64,000 nt of DNA. Source: Bactrocera neohumeralis (lineage: Eukaryota > Arthropoda > Insecta > Diptera > Tephritidae). The translations under genes were made by a program, and so were the position numbers. Each line of letters opens with the position of its first letter. Positions within the stretch are counted from its first letter, which is position 1. Location of the stretch: assembly GCF_024586455.1 (NCBI RefSeq), contig NC_065923.1:49050264-49114263 (forward strand), read 5' to 3'. Below are positions 47,717 to 58,883 of the stretch, piece after piece. Below the pieces are notes generated by a model. It searched no databases. It was not told the DNA's origin and was given only the letters and a program-made list of their open reading frames with translations.

Positions 47717-48240
47717 ACTTAGACACCGCTTGCGCGGTTATACCCGAGTTTTTCTTTTCGCAATATGGTGCCAAATCAAAATACCAAGTGCAGCCAGGTC
47801 CTTCCCCACCTGATCTCTCCAACGGAGTGGAGGTCTTCTTCCATCTCTTCTTTCCCCGGCGGGTACTACGTCGAACACTTTCAGAGCTGGAGCGTTTTCG
47901 GACGACAAACTCGTGACATCGTCTCATCAGATTTTGTCATCATATTTCGTCTTGCCCTCGTTCACTACCAAACCCATTTGCTTCGCTTCCTTATGCAGTC
48001 TGGTGAAAGCAGAACTAACGGCGCGGTTGTTGATTCCAATGATATCAATATCATCGGACTACGTCAGCAGCTGTGCACTCTTATAGAAGATTGTAACTGC
48101 TCGATTAAGCTCTGCAGCTCTGCTCTAATTTTCTCCAGCAATAGATTGAAGAAGTCGCACGATAGGGAGTCGCCTTGTCTGAAACCTCGTTTGGTATCGA
48201 ACGGCTCGGAGAGCTCCTTCTCCATCCTGAATATGATTTT
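47717..48240 (-). pseudogene. LINE fragment: RT end, C-terminus and 3' tail
   Basis: The minus strand starts near 48240 with IIFRMEKELSEPFDTKRGFR and QGDSLSCDFFNLLLEK, reverse-transcriptase motif B of the same LINE as at 38251-39275. Frameshifted remains of the YADD region follow, then LKVFDVVPAGERRDGRR and PLRWRDQVGKDLAALGI. It ends with TATAACCGCGCAAGCGGTGT, the 3' end also seen at 53225-53298. A large part between motif C and the C-terminus is missing or corrupted. Confidence 0.78.
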
Positions 48241-48689
48241 ACTGCTATAGAGAAAGGTTTAAAGCAAATGCTTTAAGCTTTTTCATCACAGTCGATTAAA
48301 AATTAACTTGCAAAAGGTGCCACTACTCAGTACGTACTCATTAAACTGTTGATGAAACCTACAAGGCATGACGTCAGAAAGGTATGATGAAGGAAGGGTT
48401 ATAGGGCTTTAATGAAGAGATATCACTAGCATACTTTCATGAAGCGGTTATTACCATGAAAACATCACGAGAAAGGTTAGAATTATGTTGCTCAGAAATG
48501 GAGTTGGGATGACCTAAGTTAAATTTCAGAGGAAGCAACTTATAGTGATATACTTGAAAGACTTAGAAGAAGCGGGTGGAATTGGTTGTATAGAAATCAT
48601 ATTACGTCCAAGGAAGGCAGCACTTATTGATTATCTAGCTTAAAAATTTCGTTCAATATTCGATAGGAAAGTGGTACTATTGGATTAGG
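48241..48689. other. No gene recognised
   Basis: May include further decayed 3' sequence of the neighbouring LINE fragments, but no motif can be read. Confidence 0.45.
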
Positions 48690-48830
48690 TTTATACACCA
48701 ACAAATAAGACCTTCGAAAAGGAGATTAAGTCAATCTGTTCTTGATACAGGCTTTCGGTATAACGTGTTTTGGCAATTTCATCAGCTATTTCGTTTCCCC
48801 TATGGCCAAGGCAAATTCTTCAACGTTTCG
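48690..48830 (-). pseudogene. LINE RNase H fragment
   Basis: The minus strand reads RICLGHRGNEIADEIAKTRY, the last RNase H motif (GHxGxxGNExADxLAK) with its conserved H and D. Such domains occur in the polyproteins of I-, R1- and LOA-type LINEs. Flanking sequence is too decayed to extend it. Confidence 0.6.
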
Positions 48831-51800
48831 AATAAAATGCCCTGGGCCGGAGGTGGAAAAATTCACCCCCCTCTAATCTTCTATAGTGCATCCTTCGGTT
48901 TTTCCGTGCGAGGTGCGAGCACTTTCGCCTTCAGAATGGATGGTATGCAACTACGATCAACTATATCCTGGTCGATAGAAACCACAGAGAAAAATTAATA
49001 CTGCTGTTCATTTTCTAAAATAAAAAATCTGGAAAACGTTGGATTCCTGAGCCCCTTGGTTTGCTGACTTTTAAATAATAAACTGCTTTTCGATGATTAA
49101 TCTAACATTTCCATGCTTGCTTGCCAAAATTTAAAAAAAATGTGTACTTTTCCCACCTTTCATAATCTTTTTCGACACCCATAAATAACATTCATTTAGT
49201 AAATAGCCTTCCGCCAACGGTGGCCCGCGTCAACGCCACAATTTAACAATTATTTAAGTGATTCTGCGACTCAAGTTGTCGCATTAGCGCGTGCAGCGAC
49301 ACCATTCTCCAGACTTGCTTAGTCATGTGGACTGCGTGTGCGGCTGAGTGTGGCTTTAAGCCTTTCGCCGTTTGTTGCAACATGCGTCTGCCAATAGATT
49401 AAGTGGCTTTTAGCTTCGTTTGAAAGCTGCGATGGTACTGCCGCCTCGAGAACAAAACAAGGCGTGAGAATTCTTAATACACGCATATACATATACACAC
49501 AACTAAACATATAAACATACAAATGTACACTTCTTTGAACATAAAATGGCAATTTCGACTGTAAGACAACCCTTTCGGCAGCCATCCACGTGGCTGCTGC
49601 AAATTTTACTGGTTGTTGCTTCCATATTTATTTGAATGTTGTCAATTTAGCGAGTTTGTCTTCTGAGCTTCATTTGCGTTCGTTATGTCAATGTGCTGGC
49701 GGATATAGGCGTGAAAAATAGTTATCAGTAAGTTGACTCAGAAGGGTTGAACGCCAACGCAGGCAACCGACGACGGCGGCTGATGCTTATCATTAATCAT
49801 TGATAATGAAATGCATTTAAGCCAAGTGTCTCGACAAACGCGGTTATTGCTGCCGGGTCTGGCCAAAGGTATGTACTCGAAAATATAGTATATGTTCATA
49901 TGTGTGTGCTATGTGCTACAAGTGGAAGTCGCATTACTTTACTTTTGAATATAAAGGGTGGTTAACGACTGTTTGGCTCGTTCGCGCCTTGTCTATTGTC
50001 TATTTGTGATGTCCTACCATTGAGCAAATGTCACATATGCACGCGCTGTCTGCGAAATAAAGTGAAGTACCTGCTAATGTCACACTTGATGAACAAATGA
50101 ACCGGCTAGTTAGTTCGGTTGTAAAGCGATTGCCAAATGTTTGAGAGGTGAGAGTCCCTTCGGTTGCACACGTAAGTGTGTAATTTGACCCGAGGCGGTA
50201 TAAGTTACCATTCGAAGCACTCGAAAGCAGCATCAACCATTGTTCGAGTGATTGCCTACAAAATGTCAGTATTAAAGAATGTTGTGAAGTGGCTATGTTG
50301 AAGTGCTGAGCGACTTTACACTTAAAAATATTTAATGTTGATTTTAAAATAGCCGCTTTTCCCTCTTCTGGCAACATATTACAAAACTCTCAAAAGCGCA
50401 TTAATGAGCAATTTGGTTGCTTGTAACCATTATTTCACTTAGAGGAGTAACAATAATAATCAACCCTCGTTGAATTAGCATCATATGTATGCCACTAAAA
50501 TAGCCCATATCCGTTGTATACTTCTGCCAAAGTTTCGCAGCGCTTTCATTGGTATCTTACAGCGACCACTAGGCTGCTCTGTGGCGCTCTTATCGAGGTG
50601 CTGGACCAGAAAATTCAATTTAGCATTTTTAAGTGCGTTGCCTTTGATCAGCTACAATCGAATTTCCAGCGATAAAATTCAGATGCGTATATAGCAGTAT
50701 ACACAAGCCCACTTACATATGTGTGTTTGTATATGTATGTTGACGCGAAGCGGCCGCCAACCACCATCCTATGCCGGTCCGGTCCAGTTCGCTCGCTGCT
50801 GAAGTTTCACAGCATGGTGGAAGGTGTGAGCTTTTCATTTCATTTTCCGTTTGATCAACAACTCCGGCATCATCACTGCCATCCTCATGTTAGTTTTTGT
50901 CATTTGTCGCACTGCTGCGGGCCAATACCATTCAGAGGCCTACACACGCACACACCGTGAAGCTGGATCCAGTGTGCTCTGCATGTACTTCATTCCTGCG
51001 TTCGCTGACTGTGGAAACTGACGCGTCCGACTTTTCAAAGCGGTAATTAAGTTTCACAGTTTCGCACCGTCGAAATGCGAAAATGGCGGCACTTTAAAGC
51101 AACAGCTACTATCAGTAGGTTTAAGCATTCAATAATGCTTCGGTTACATGTTTATGTAATGTACAGCTAAGATAGCCATTAAACAAATTTACAAATTATT
51201 CAATTTTTATATTCTCTCAACATAATTATAGAAATATAAGAGTTCTGTTCTGCTAACAGTTGTTGTTGTAATGATAGATATAGAGTTATATATGCATAAA
51301 GTATATAAAGGATCAGGATGACGATCCCCAGAAAACGCACTACTGCGACCTTAGCCTCTACGGCTGTGCAATCTGCACTAAGCTCGTGGACTGTGCCGCC
51401 ACCCCACAATGGTGGCCCACAAAGAACATCTACGGTCCATAGGAGCTCAGCAGGCAGCATGCCTCCGATTCTGATCAGTGATAGTACTACGACTATTTTG
51501 CTATTACAGCCAAATTAACTAAAACGAAGTCTTCCTAGCACCTATGCAGCTGTGAAAATGGTTCAAATGACATGATCCCTCTGCGAAATCGGACCATTTC
51601 AAGCCACTCCTGATATCGAATACGTGCATTCAGTGCCTATATATGATATTTTACAGAAAATATTGGTAAATCTCTGTGCTATATTATTGAAATTCAGATG
51701 AAATATTTTTCTGTTAAGAATGTGTGCCGGAAAAGGGTAAAATCTAGTCAGACCGGGTTACGAACTATACGACAATTAAATTTAATCTGATTTCTTCATT

Positions 51801-51900
51801 TCACTATTATTGACATTATTGTAACAATACTTTTTGGGAACACTTTGAAGGAAAAAACAAAACTACATACAAATCAGTTAATTTGTTATTGTCAAATGAA
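48831..51900. other. No gene firmly recognised
   Basis: A minus frame at 49585-49319 ends VPSQLSNEAKSHLIYWQTH, then VATNGERLKATLSRTRSPHD. It follows a T-rich tract, and could be a small exon, but evidence is thin. A plus frame at 51318-51518 is S/T/P-rich (TTATLASTAVQSALSSWTVP) with no known family. The frame at 50377-50000 has no known relatives. Bases 50940-51000 are GC-rich. Confidence 0.45.
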
Positions 51901-51902
51901 AA

Positions 51903-52270
51903 CAAGAAAAAACGTTAACTTCGGCTGCACCGAAGCTAATATACCCTTCACAGGTGCATTTCTTTTAGTAACTATGTGTTCAGTTTGTATGGAAGCTATA
52001 TGCTATAGTTCACCGATCTGAACAATTTCTTCGGAGATTACATTGTTGCTTTAGAAAATAATATATTCCAAATTTCGTGAATATATCTTGTCAAATGTGA
52101 AAGTTGTCCATACAAGCATTTGATTCCGATCGTTCAGTTTGTATGGCAGCTATATGTTATAGTGGTCCGATATACTGATCATTTATATATATACTTTATA
52201 GGGTCTCCGACGATTCCTTCTGGGTGTTACAAACTTCGTGACAAACTTAATATACCCTGTTCAGGGTATA
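51903..52270 (+). repeat. Dispersed hairpin-ended repeat, copy 3 (best ends)
   Basis: Starts CAAGAAAAAACGTTAA, followed by the perfect hairpin CTTCGG-CTGCA-CCGAAG at 51919-51935. It ends with the palindrome TATACCCTG-TT-CAGGGTATA at 52251-52270. Between them are the shared boxes CAGTTTGTATGG, GCTATATGCTATAGT, GAACAATTTCTTCGGAG and GGGTCTCCGACG. Non-coding. This copy is short because the segment present in copy 5 between GGTCCGATAT and ACTGATCATT is deleted here. Confidence 0.85.
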
Positions 52271-52289
52271 AAAATCGAATTCTATAATG

Positions 52290-53495
52290 AAAAATCCCAA
52301 CTCCCATCCCAATGAGATTTAGAGGGAATCTTTTCCGAAATATACCGAATATAAGGATTTCATCCTTAATGGAACTCAAAGAATCCAATTCTGGTAATGA
52401 TATGTCGTAGAACCCAAACTGAAAAAAATTTCGTAACTCTCATGCAATTCCGTGAACATATAATATTGGATGTACTATAGTAGTTGAATAAACCCAAAAT
52501 TTGTGAAATCAGTTCACGAATGATCTCAGTTCCCAGGTAGTGATTTTCGCTAGTTTAGCAGACTTTGTGACCAATATGTCGGATGGTGTGAATTATTTTC
52601 ACAAAAATACGTGAAAACATTAATGTAATCTGTCAAGATCTTCTTCTAGCCCAAATATATGTGATATGCATCCATTCCAACTTGCCAATTGAACTTGATG
52701 ATAGGGCCTCAATGGAGTATGCGTTAAAATTGATCGATGGGCGTGGCACCACCCATTTTTGAGTGAAAACACATATCTCGAGACGCGCCCGACCGATTTC
52801 AACCGAATTCGGTACATGACATACCTATGTGACAGTGGGAATAGGAATGAAATCGGACGTTAAAGTCCCACGCCCACTTCCCATAAACAATTTTAAATTC
52901 CATTTGATTCCTTCTTTTTCCTGTGTACAAATCAAGAAGTAATTAATATAAAGGTGTAAAACTTTGCAAAAACAGTGTCTTTGAAGTATGCCATCTTATG
53001 ACCAAAAATTGTCTAAATCCAGTATCAGTATCAATAGATGAATTTTGACAGAAAAAAACGGTCAATGTATGGGATATATGTACAACTGAAATTCAGAGAG
53101 AATCTTGTTCTGATGATAGTACAATATATCTGAATCGGGTCAATACTTCTCTGAGCCTTCATATACCTATATAAGGATTTTTAAACTTCCAGGTTACTTT
53201 TTATTGCCTTGTCGACCAATATGAAATGACTGGCGCGCTGTTGTTAACTCGGCTATAATCGCATAAGCGGTGACTACGCCAGTTAAGAAGAAGAAGATTG
53301 TAAGTTATTTTAATAAAATCTAGAGAGCGTGTTTTTCTGGTAAAGGTGTATATTTGTGCTTTGAATGAATAAAATCGGATGAAAACTTGCCCATAGACTC
53401 TATATAACTAGCAAGTGTTATGTATTTCATAGTATTACCCCGGCTTTAATCCCCGCAAGTAGCAAGAGTATAAAATGTTCGGTTGTTACATAATA
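52290..53495 (-). repeat. Dispersed repeat, TATACTCTTGC family, reverse
   Basis: Read on the minus strand it begins near 53495 with CCGAACATTTTATACTCTTG. It then carries GGCGTGG, TCTCGAGAC and GACCGATTTCAAC-type phrases also found at 12509-12990. It is interrupted at about 53225-53298 by a LINE 3' tail in the opposite orientation. Non-coding. The outer limit on the left is uncertain. Confidence 0.5.
53225..53298 (+). mobile_element. LINE 3' tail fragment
   Basis: CTCGGCTATAATCGCATAAG, then GCGGTGACTACGCCAG and an AAGAAGAAGAAG tail. The same 3' end occurs in reverse at 47717-47760, 38251-38300 and 54429-54450. It is an extremely 5'-truncated insertion of the LINE family. Confidence 0.7.
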
Positions 53496-53499
53496 CCAA

Positions 53500-54383
53500 A
53501 AGCTAAAATTATTAAATATGGGATACTATTTCTTTAACACGTGTTTTATGTTGGGAAGCGAAATATTTATACGGTACAAACTTCTCATTTGAGAACACAA
53601 ATCGGTAAAAATTCCGACTGGAATTTTATTCATATATATAGATATGTACATATTTATTCATGCATTACAATTAATAGTTCCTTCAAATATGTTTATCGGT
53701 AAATGGCTGAGTCTACAAGTATAAGAAAACAATTTGAGGAGCGACTGAGTCCTAGATGCCTGATTAACGAAACCAATTTACGGGAATGTTGTGTGTATAA
53801 AGCTTTGTATATATAATGTGTACATATGTATGTATATACATAACAAAAGTAGCGAAGCGTATCTGTCCACAGCGTGCTTTGGCGTTATGTGCTAAACATT
53901 CGCTATGAAAGCACTGAAATAGTCAATCAGAAAGGAGCACGCGCCAATTACAATTGAGACAGTAGATAAGTCGGCTAGTCTCTTAACTAGCAACGAAATG
54001 TTCAAAACAAAGTAGCTGCCCTCAGACTAAACTAGTCCTGGTTGAGAGCAATTGAGTATGGCCGACTGTGTAAGTATGTATATGTACCTTACACATGTAT
54101 ATTATATGTATGCATGTATGTTACGTAGACAGAAAACTATGAGTGTAGATTGAAAGCAGAAAAGAGAATACTACCGAAGCGCTGTGACAGCGCGAAGTGC
54201 CAAGAGCGCAGTGAAATGGGAAATGGACTAGATGCTTGTTTTTTCCTTAATCAGGATGAGCCAACAGACGAGCACAGCAACAATTGAAGAAATAAATAGA
54301 AACAATGGTTGCAATAAAAGATGAAAATTTAAGACACGATTTCAAGAAACACAGTGCAGCAGACCTTCAAAAAAACAGCACAA
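53500..54383. other. No gene recognised
   Basis: TATG/ATAC microsatellites near 53820-53845 and 54080-54120, otherwise featureless. Confidence 0.55.
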
Positions 54384-55385
54384 ATAAAAAGTTGCACAAG
54401 AACACTTCGGTTGCAGCGAAGCTATAATCTTCTTCTTCTTTATTGGCGTAGTGGCCGAGTCCAAGTGTAACCAGGTCCTTTTCCACCTGGTTTTTCCAAC
54501 AAAGTGGCGCTCTTCCTTTTCTTCCCCTGGTGGGTACTGCGTCGAACACTCTCAGTGGCGGAGTGTTTCCATCCATTCGGACGGCAAGACCTAGCAAGCG
54601 TAGCCCCTGTCTTTTAACCCGCCAACTATGTCAATGTCGACGTATACCTCGTACAGGTCATCGTTCTCTGCGATATTCGCAGGAGTTATTCTGCGTGGGA
54701 TTTCCAGGCTGACGTAGTTGGTCTTAATGCTGGTTGCACTATAGACAAAATTATCTACGACTTCAAAGTTATGACGATCAACAGTGACGTAGGAGCTAAG
54801 TCACGAATGCGACAACTGTTTGTTTGATGACCTCGTTCAGTCTGGAGAAAGCAAAACTAGCGGCGCGGTTGTTTAGCCCAGTGATATAAATATCATCGGC
54901 GTATGCCAACAGCTGTCCACTTTTATAGAAGGTGGTACCTTCTCTATTTAGCTCTGCAGCTCGAATTATTTTCTCCAGGAGTGGATTGAAGTAGTCGCAC
55001 GATATGGAGTAGCCTTATCTGAATCCTGGTTTGGTATCGAGCGGCTCGGAGATGTCTTCAGAACTTTAATACTCTTCTCAAATCAACAAGTTTTCCAAAC
55101 AAGGACTTGAGTTGAATCTGTAAGTTTGCATGACTGCGATATGATCTAATGGTCCGATATCATTGGATCCGACTAATAAGCAGCTTCTTGAGTAGAAAAG
55201 AAGATGTGTAAAAATTCAGGTCGATATCGGAAAAACTAGTTCGCGTATATCAGCTGGACATGGGTTAATCGAATCAGTTCGTCACGCTGATCTTTTATAT
55301 ATACATAGGTATATTCTACAATATTTTATAGGGTCTGCGACGTTTCTATCTGGGTGTTATAAACTTAGTGGCTAATCAAGGTAAT
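54384..55385 (+). repeat. Dispersed hairpin-ended repeat, copy 4, split by a LINE
   Basis: The first 45 bases, with an ACTTCGG-TTGCAG-CGAAGCT hairpin-like start, end at GCTATAAT (54428). The repeat resumes near 55064 with AACTTTAATACTCTTCTC, corresponding to the continuation seen in other copies. It runs to GGGTCTGCGACG and TGGGTGTTATAAAC. The terminal CAGGGTATA palindrome has decayed. The 635 bases between are a LINE insertion. Confidence 0.8.
54429..55063 (-). pseudogene. 5'-truncated LINE inserted in the dispersed repeat, retains YADD
   Basis: Leftward from about 55063 the minus strand reads SEPLDTKPGFR, a stop, then ISCDYFNPLLEKIIRAAELN. REGTTFYKSGQLLAYADDIY follows and contains reverse-transcriptase motif C, YADD. 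The C-terminal part reads YEVYVDIDIVGG, GLAVRMDGNTPPLRVFDAVP, TRGRKGRAPLCWKNQVEKDL and VTLGL. It ends in an AAGAAGAAG tail at 54429. Imperfect copies of about 11 bp (GAAGCTATAAT at 54418-54428 and AGAACTTTAAT at about 55064-55074) flank it and look like a decayed target-site duplication. Stops and frameshifts prevent function. Confidence 0.85.
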
Positions 55386-56595
55386 TTCCATTTATTAGTG
55401 TTTATTTTGACTTTTTCACTCGCTCCATGGGTTCTACTACTCGATGTTTCCCACGTTTTTTGTGTCTCATCGAAAAAACAGACTAGTTCCTTTATGCTCT
55501 TGTGATTTTCCATCTCAGTCTACGACGTCGTCATCTTTAACGGGGTTTGAATGAACTCAAATAATTCCTTAAATCCTGTGATTCTTGATTTTACAAAAGA
55601 AGAGACACTGTGCAACTTCTACTGGCTCACGCTGGCTACTGGCAACTGGCCCCGTGCTTCAAGCGCATTAAAAGGCGCTAATAAAAGTTCCCAAGGGATT
55701 TAAAGCATGCAATTGAAATTCGACAGCGAATATTAAAGCCAGTCAGCGATGGCGAGCTACCAAGCGAAATTAGAATTAAGATTTCTACAGATGTATAACA
55801 ATAAAGAAGTGTTTCAATGTATCCGCTAGTAAATACGCCACAGCACCAAGCCAAATGAGCCGCATACTTGTAGTACTTACTTACTAAGGCCACAATTTCG
55901 GGAGTTCAAACGTAACCAACATAACCAACATAGTGTTACAAAATAGTTCAATAAAGACAGAGGGAGATGCTTTGAGAGTGGCGAGTTCGGCGAACCGAAA
56001 CTGTCGCTGGCAGCAAACGTGGACGCCGTCAGTCGCTGTCTTATAGGTAAACCTAGTATGTTTGTTGGGTGCCTTTATTGCGCTGTAATAAGGATAATTG
56101 CTCGAATACATTTTTATTGCCATAATTTACTGGATGGGCGCGCCGCAGAGACGGTACGGCAGCGTTATTTTAGCGCACAGCAGGCGTCTAAGGTCATTCG
56201 GAAATATCTAAATCATCATTGGCGTAATGTATGTAATTGTAGGCACGCCGGAATTAAGTATTATATAACAAGAAAGTACGGCATAAGTCTTCATTATCAA
56301 CCCCGGAAAAAAAAGAAGCAACGACTTCATTTCCACTGTTTTGCATATTCATATGGGAATTGTGAGCCTTTGCCCGCCACTACCGCAGTTGACTCCCTCA
56401 AATTGCACAACCATTAAGCTTGCTAGAGCAATTTGCGAGTGCGATTATACTTACATACATAAATATGTATATGTGTATGTATGTATAAGGTATATGCGTA
56501 TCTAAGTCATCACATTTTATTGTACAAAATAATTTCTAGTCCGAAATAACTATCATAAAATTTGACAGCAGCAGATATGAGTAAAAGAAAAAGAA
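55386..56595. other. No gene firmly recognised
   Basis: A 132-codon forward frame at 56019-56417 (including GRAAETVRQRYFSAQQASKV) has no family I can recognise and no clear splice or start context. It may be chance. TATG microsatellite at about 56455-56490. Confidence 0.4.
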
Positions 56596-57123
56596 AATAA
56601 AAAAAACGTGCAACCGAAGCTATATAAGTACAAGTATATACCCTACAATACAAAATACAGAATCTGATTTTAATCAGTCAGTTTGTATGGCAGCTATATG
56701 CTATAGTTAACCGATCTGAACAATTTCTTCGGAGATTACATTGTTGACTTAGAAAATAACCTGTGCCAACTTTTGTGAAGATATATTGTCAAATGTGAAA
56801 GTTTTCCAAACAAGAGCTTGATTCCGATCGTTCAGTTTGTATGGCAGCTATATGTTATAGTGGTGCGATATCGGCAGTTCCGACAAATGAGCAGTTTCTT
56901 GAAGAGTAAATGACGTTTGCAAATTTTGTAAACGATATCTTAAAAACTGAGGGACTAGTTTGTATATATACAGACAGACGGACTGACAGACAGACGGACA
57001 TGGCCAAATCGCCTCAGCTCAACATACTGATCATTTATATATATACTTTATAGGGTCTCAGACGCTTCCTTCTGGGTGTTACAAACTTCGTGGCAAACTT
57101 AATGTACCCTGTTCAGGGTATAA
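56596..57123 (+). repeat. Dispersed hairpin-ended repeat, copy 5 (longest)
   Basis: Starts AAAAAAACGTGCAACCGAAG and ends TACCCTGTTCAGGGTATA. It carries two tandem CAGTTTGTATGGCAGCTATA boxes about 155 bp apart (near 56679 and 56833), and a CAGACAGACGG array near 56970-57000 not present in copy 3. The strong match to copy 3 in the 3' 130 bases indicates related, fairly recent copies. Confidence 0.85.
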
Positions 57124-57690
57124 ATAATTCGAATGTTAATTCAAATAATTTCTAAAGCTTTATTTGCAACTCTGGTTGTAGTTTTGCAATTGGGAGTGAG
57201 TCCTTCTCTAATAATAGTAAGTCCGTATGTCAAAACGCGTTGAATTAGATCAATACTTCCGTTAGTCTAATAAAAAGATTTTCGAACAACCAAGTGACCT
57301 TGTACCGCATTTATCGGCAAAAATATGAGTTATCTTAAGGCGAGACTTTGGTCTGGAGGCATTCATTTCTGATCATTTTTGAAGTGTCGAAAAAAACACA
57401 ATTCACATTTTTCCTAATAATTTTTTCTTAAACAACATTCAACATTAAGGAAATAAAAATAAAAATAAAAAAAAATTAAAAATATTAAAACTTACATCTG
57501 ATGGTGAGGGTGTCGAAAACCTGGCACCTGATTATTGCCGCTATTTCAGCCCTCCTAATTTAGAATAATGTCGCAATGCCTGGTTTTACAGAAAAATTGG
57601 TATTTGTTTGATGAAATGGAGACAACCTGAAAAAATAATTTTTTGCACCACTTTTTTGACTATATCGATTTTTTTTAAAGTAAATCAATT
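57124..57690. other. No gene recognised
   Basis: AT-rich with A-runs at 57450-57490. No frame of note. Confidence 0.55.
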
Positions 57691-57799
57691 CATTTTAAAA
57701 AAAGGTTTCGAGAGAAACGTCTTTTGCTCGATTAGTTCCGGTCGAACCTTTTGCTGGGAGTGTAGTTTTCCCCATTTCCCTCCTCTGAATCTGCCACTG
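57691..57799. mobile_element. Probable hAT-like element right end
   Basis: The complement from 57799 reads CAGTGGCAGATTCAGAGG followed by AGGGAAATGGGG, the CAGTGGCGGATxCAGxGG pattern seen at many hAT ends. The left end was not found. Its extent is uncertain. Confidence 0.45.
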
Positions 57800-57864
57800 T
57801 GTCGCATATACATATTTCTTTTGAATTCTCTTGCAACACCAACACCTCAAGGTACCATATTTCC

Positions 57865-58200
57865 CAGTGGCGAACGCAGGAAAAAAATTTGGGGGGGGTT
57901 TTATGTAAAAAGACAATGTTTCATTATTTTATTCACAAATTGAAGTCTAATCTTCTTTTATTTTGGGCCATAACATTTAAAATATCTTCCTCCGTCACGT
58001 CTATATCTCTATGGATATTCAAGAGAGCCATTCCGTTCAGGCGTGCTTCTCCAGTTTTATTTCTTAAATGTGTTTTAAGCCTGCGAAGTGAGGAAAACGA
58101 GCGTTCACTTGAAGCGACAGATATAGGGATTGTTGCTCCAATCTTTAAAAAACGATGCACTAAAAAAGTTTTGGATCTTAGTTTGATTTAACCAGTTCCT
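57865..58200 (-). pseudogene. hAT transposase C-terminal (dimerisation) fragment and terminus
   Basis: The minus-strand frame at 58160-57933 reads IGATIPISVASSERSFSSLR, RLKTHLRNKTGEARLNGMAL and LNIHRDIDV. This is the hATC dimerisation domain, whose signature is the P-x-S-x-x-SERSFS...L...RSxMxxxRLxxLALxxI series. The frame ends at RRLDFNL. About 70 bases further the element terminus CAGTGGCGAACGCAGG is met at 57865 (as plus-strand sequence), with ATATTTCC outside it as a possible target duplication. Upstream transposase sequence, including the BED finger and the catalytic D/D/E region, is missing. A functional host gene derived from hAT is unlikely, since only the domain tail is present. Confidence 0.78.
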
Positions 58201-58881
58201 GAAAATATATTCAAAATTTTAGTTAGAAAATATAATCTGAAAAAAAGATTTTTAACCTTTTCCACATTCTAAATTCAGCAAATGAAAAATAAATAATAAG
58301 TAAAGTTGTGTATCTAATTCAGACCAGTTTTTTCTGGTTGTTTTTATTAAAAATATAGACATTTTAGTTAAGACACTCAAGTATTTTTTTGCAAATAGCA
58401 TAATTTTTTTAAATTTAAATTTATTTCACAACAGTTTGCTCATGGAACGAAAACTGAAAGTCATAATAAATGAGTTTTTACTTTTCCTGTATTATGATTA
58501 ACAATAAACTGTAAAAAAAATAATAGAAACCTTATTGGTGACTTTTCAGTTCAGAACTAATTTTCAAAAGAAGTCCATTTTAGACTCACAATTCCCCTTA
58601 AATCTAAAGAAATCCAGTTCGAAGAGTTAGGCAAGCTCAACTTTGAAGCAAATAAAAAAAATGTCTCTGCCAGTTTATATTTTTCGGTTTTTTAATTGGC
58701 CTACATTCCCATAATAGCCAGATACAATAGGTTTGTTTTTAGTTTAACATTTTCATAGTTTCAAAAAATTAAATTCTATATATAAAATAGAACAAAAAAG
58801 ATCAAATCACAAAATTTAGAAAAAAAGTATCAAAAAAGAACAAGACAAAACAATATTTATACTTTGTAGCATAAATATAAG
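58201..58881. other. No gene recognised
   Basis: Very AT-rich with many stops. It could include decayed hAT sequence but no motif is readable. Confidence 0.5.
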
Positions 58882-58883
58882 TA

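Noticed and set aside
57933..58160. Domesticated hAT-derived gene
   Set aside because: Only the dimerisation tail remains and it sits next to the transposon terminus.
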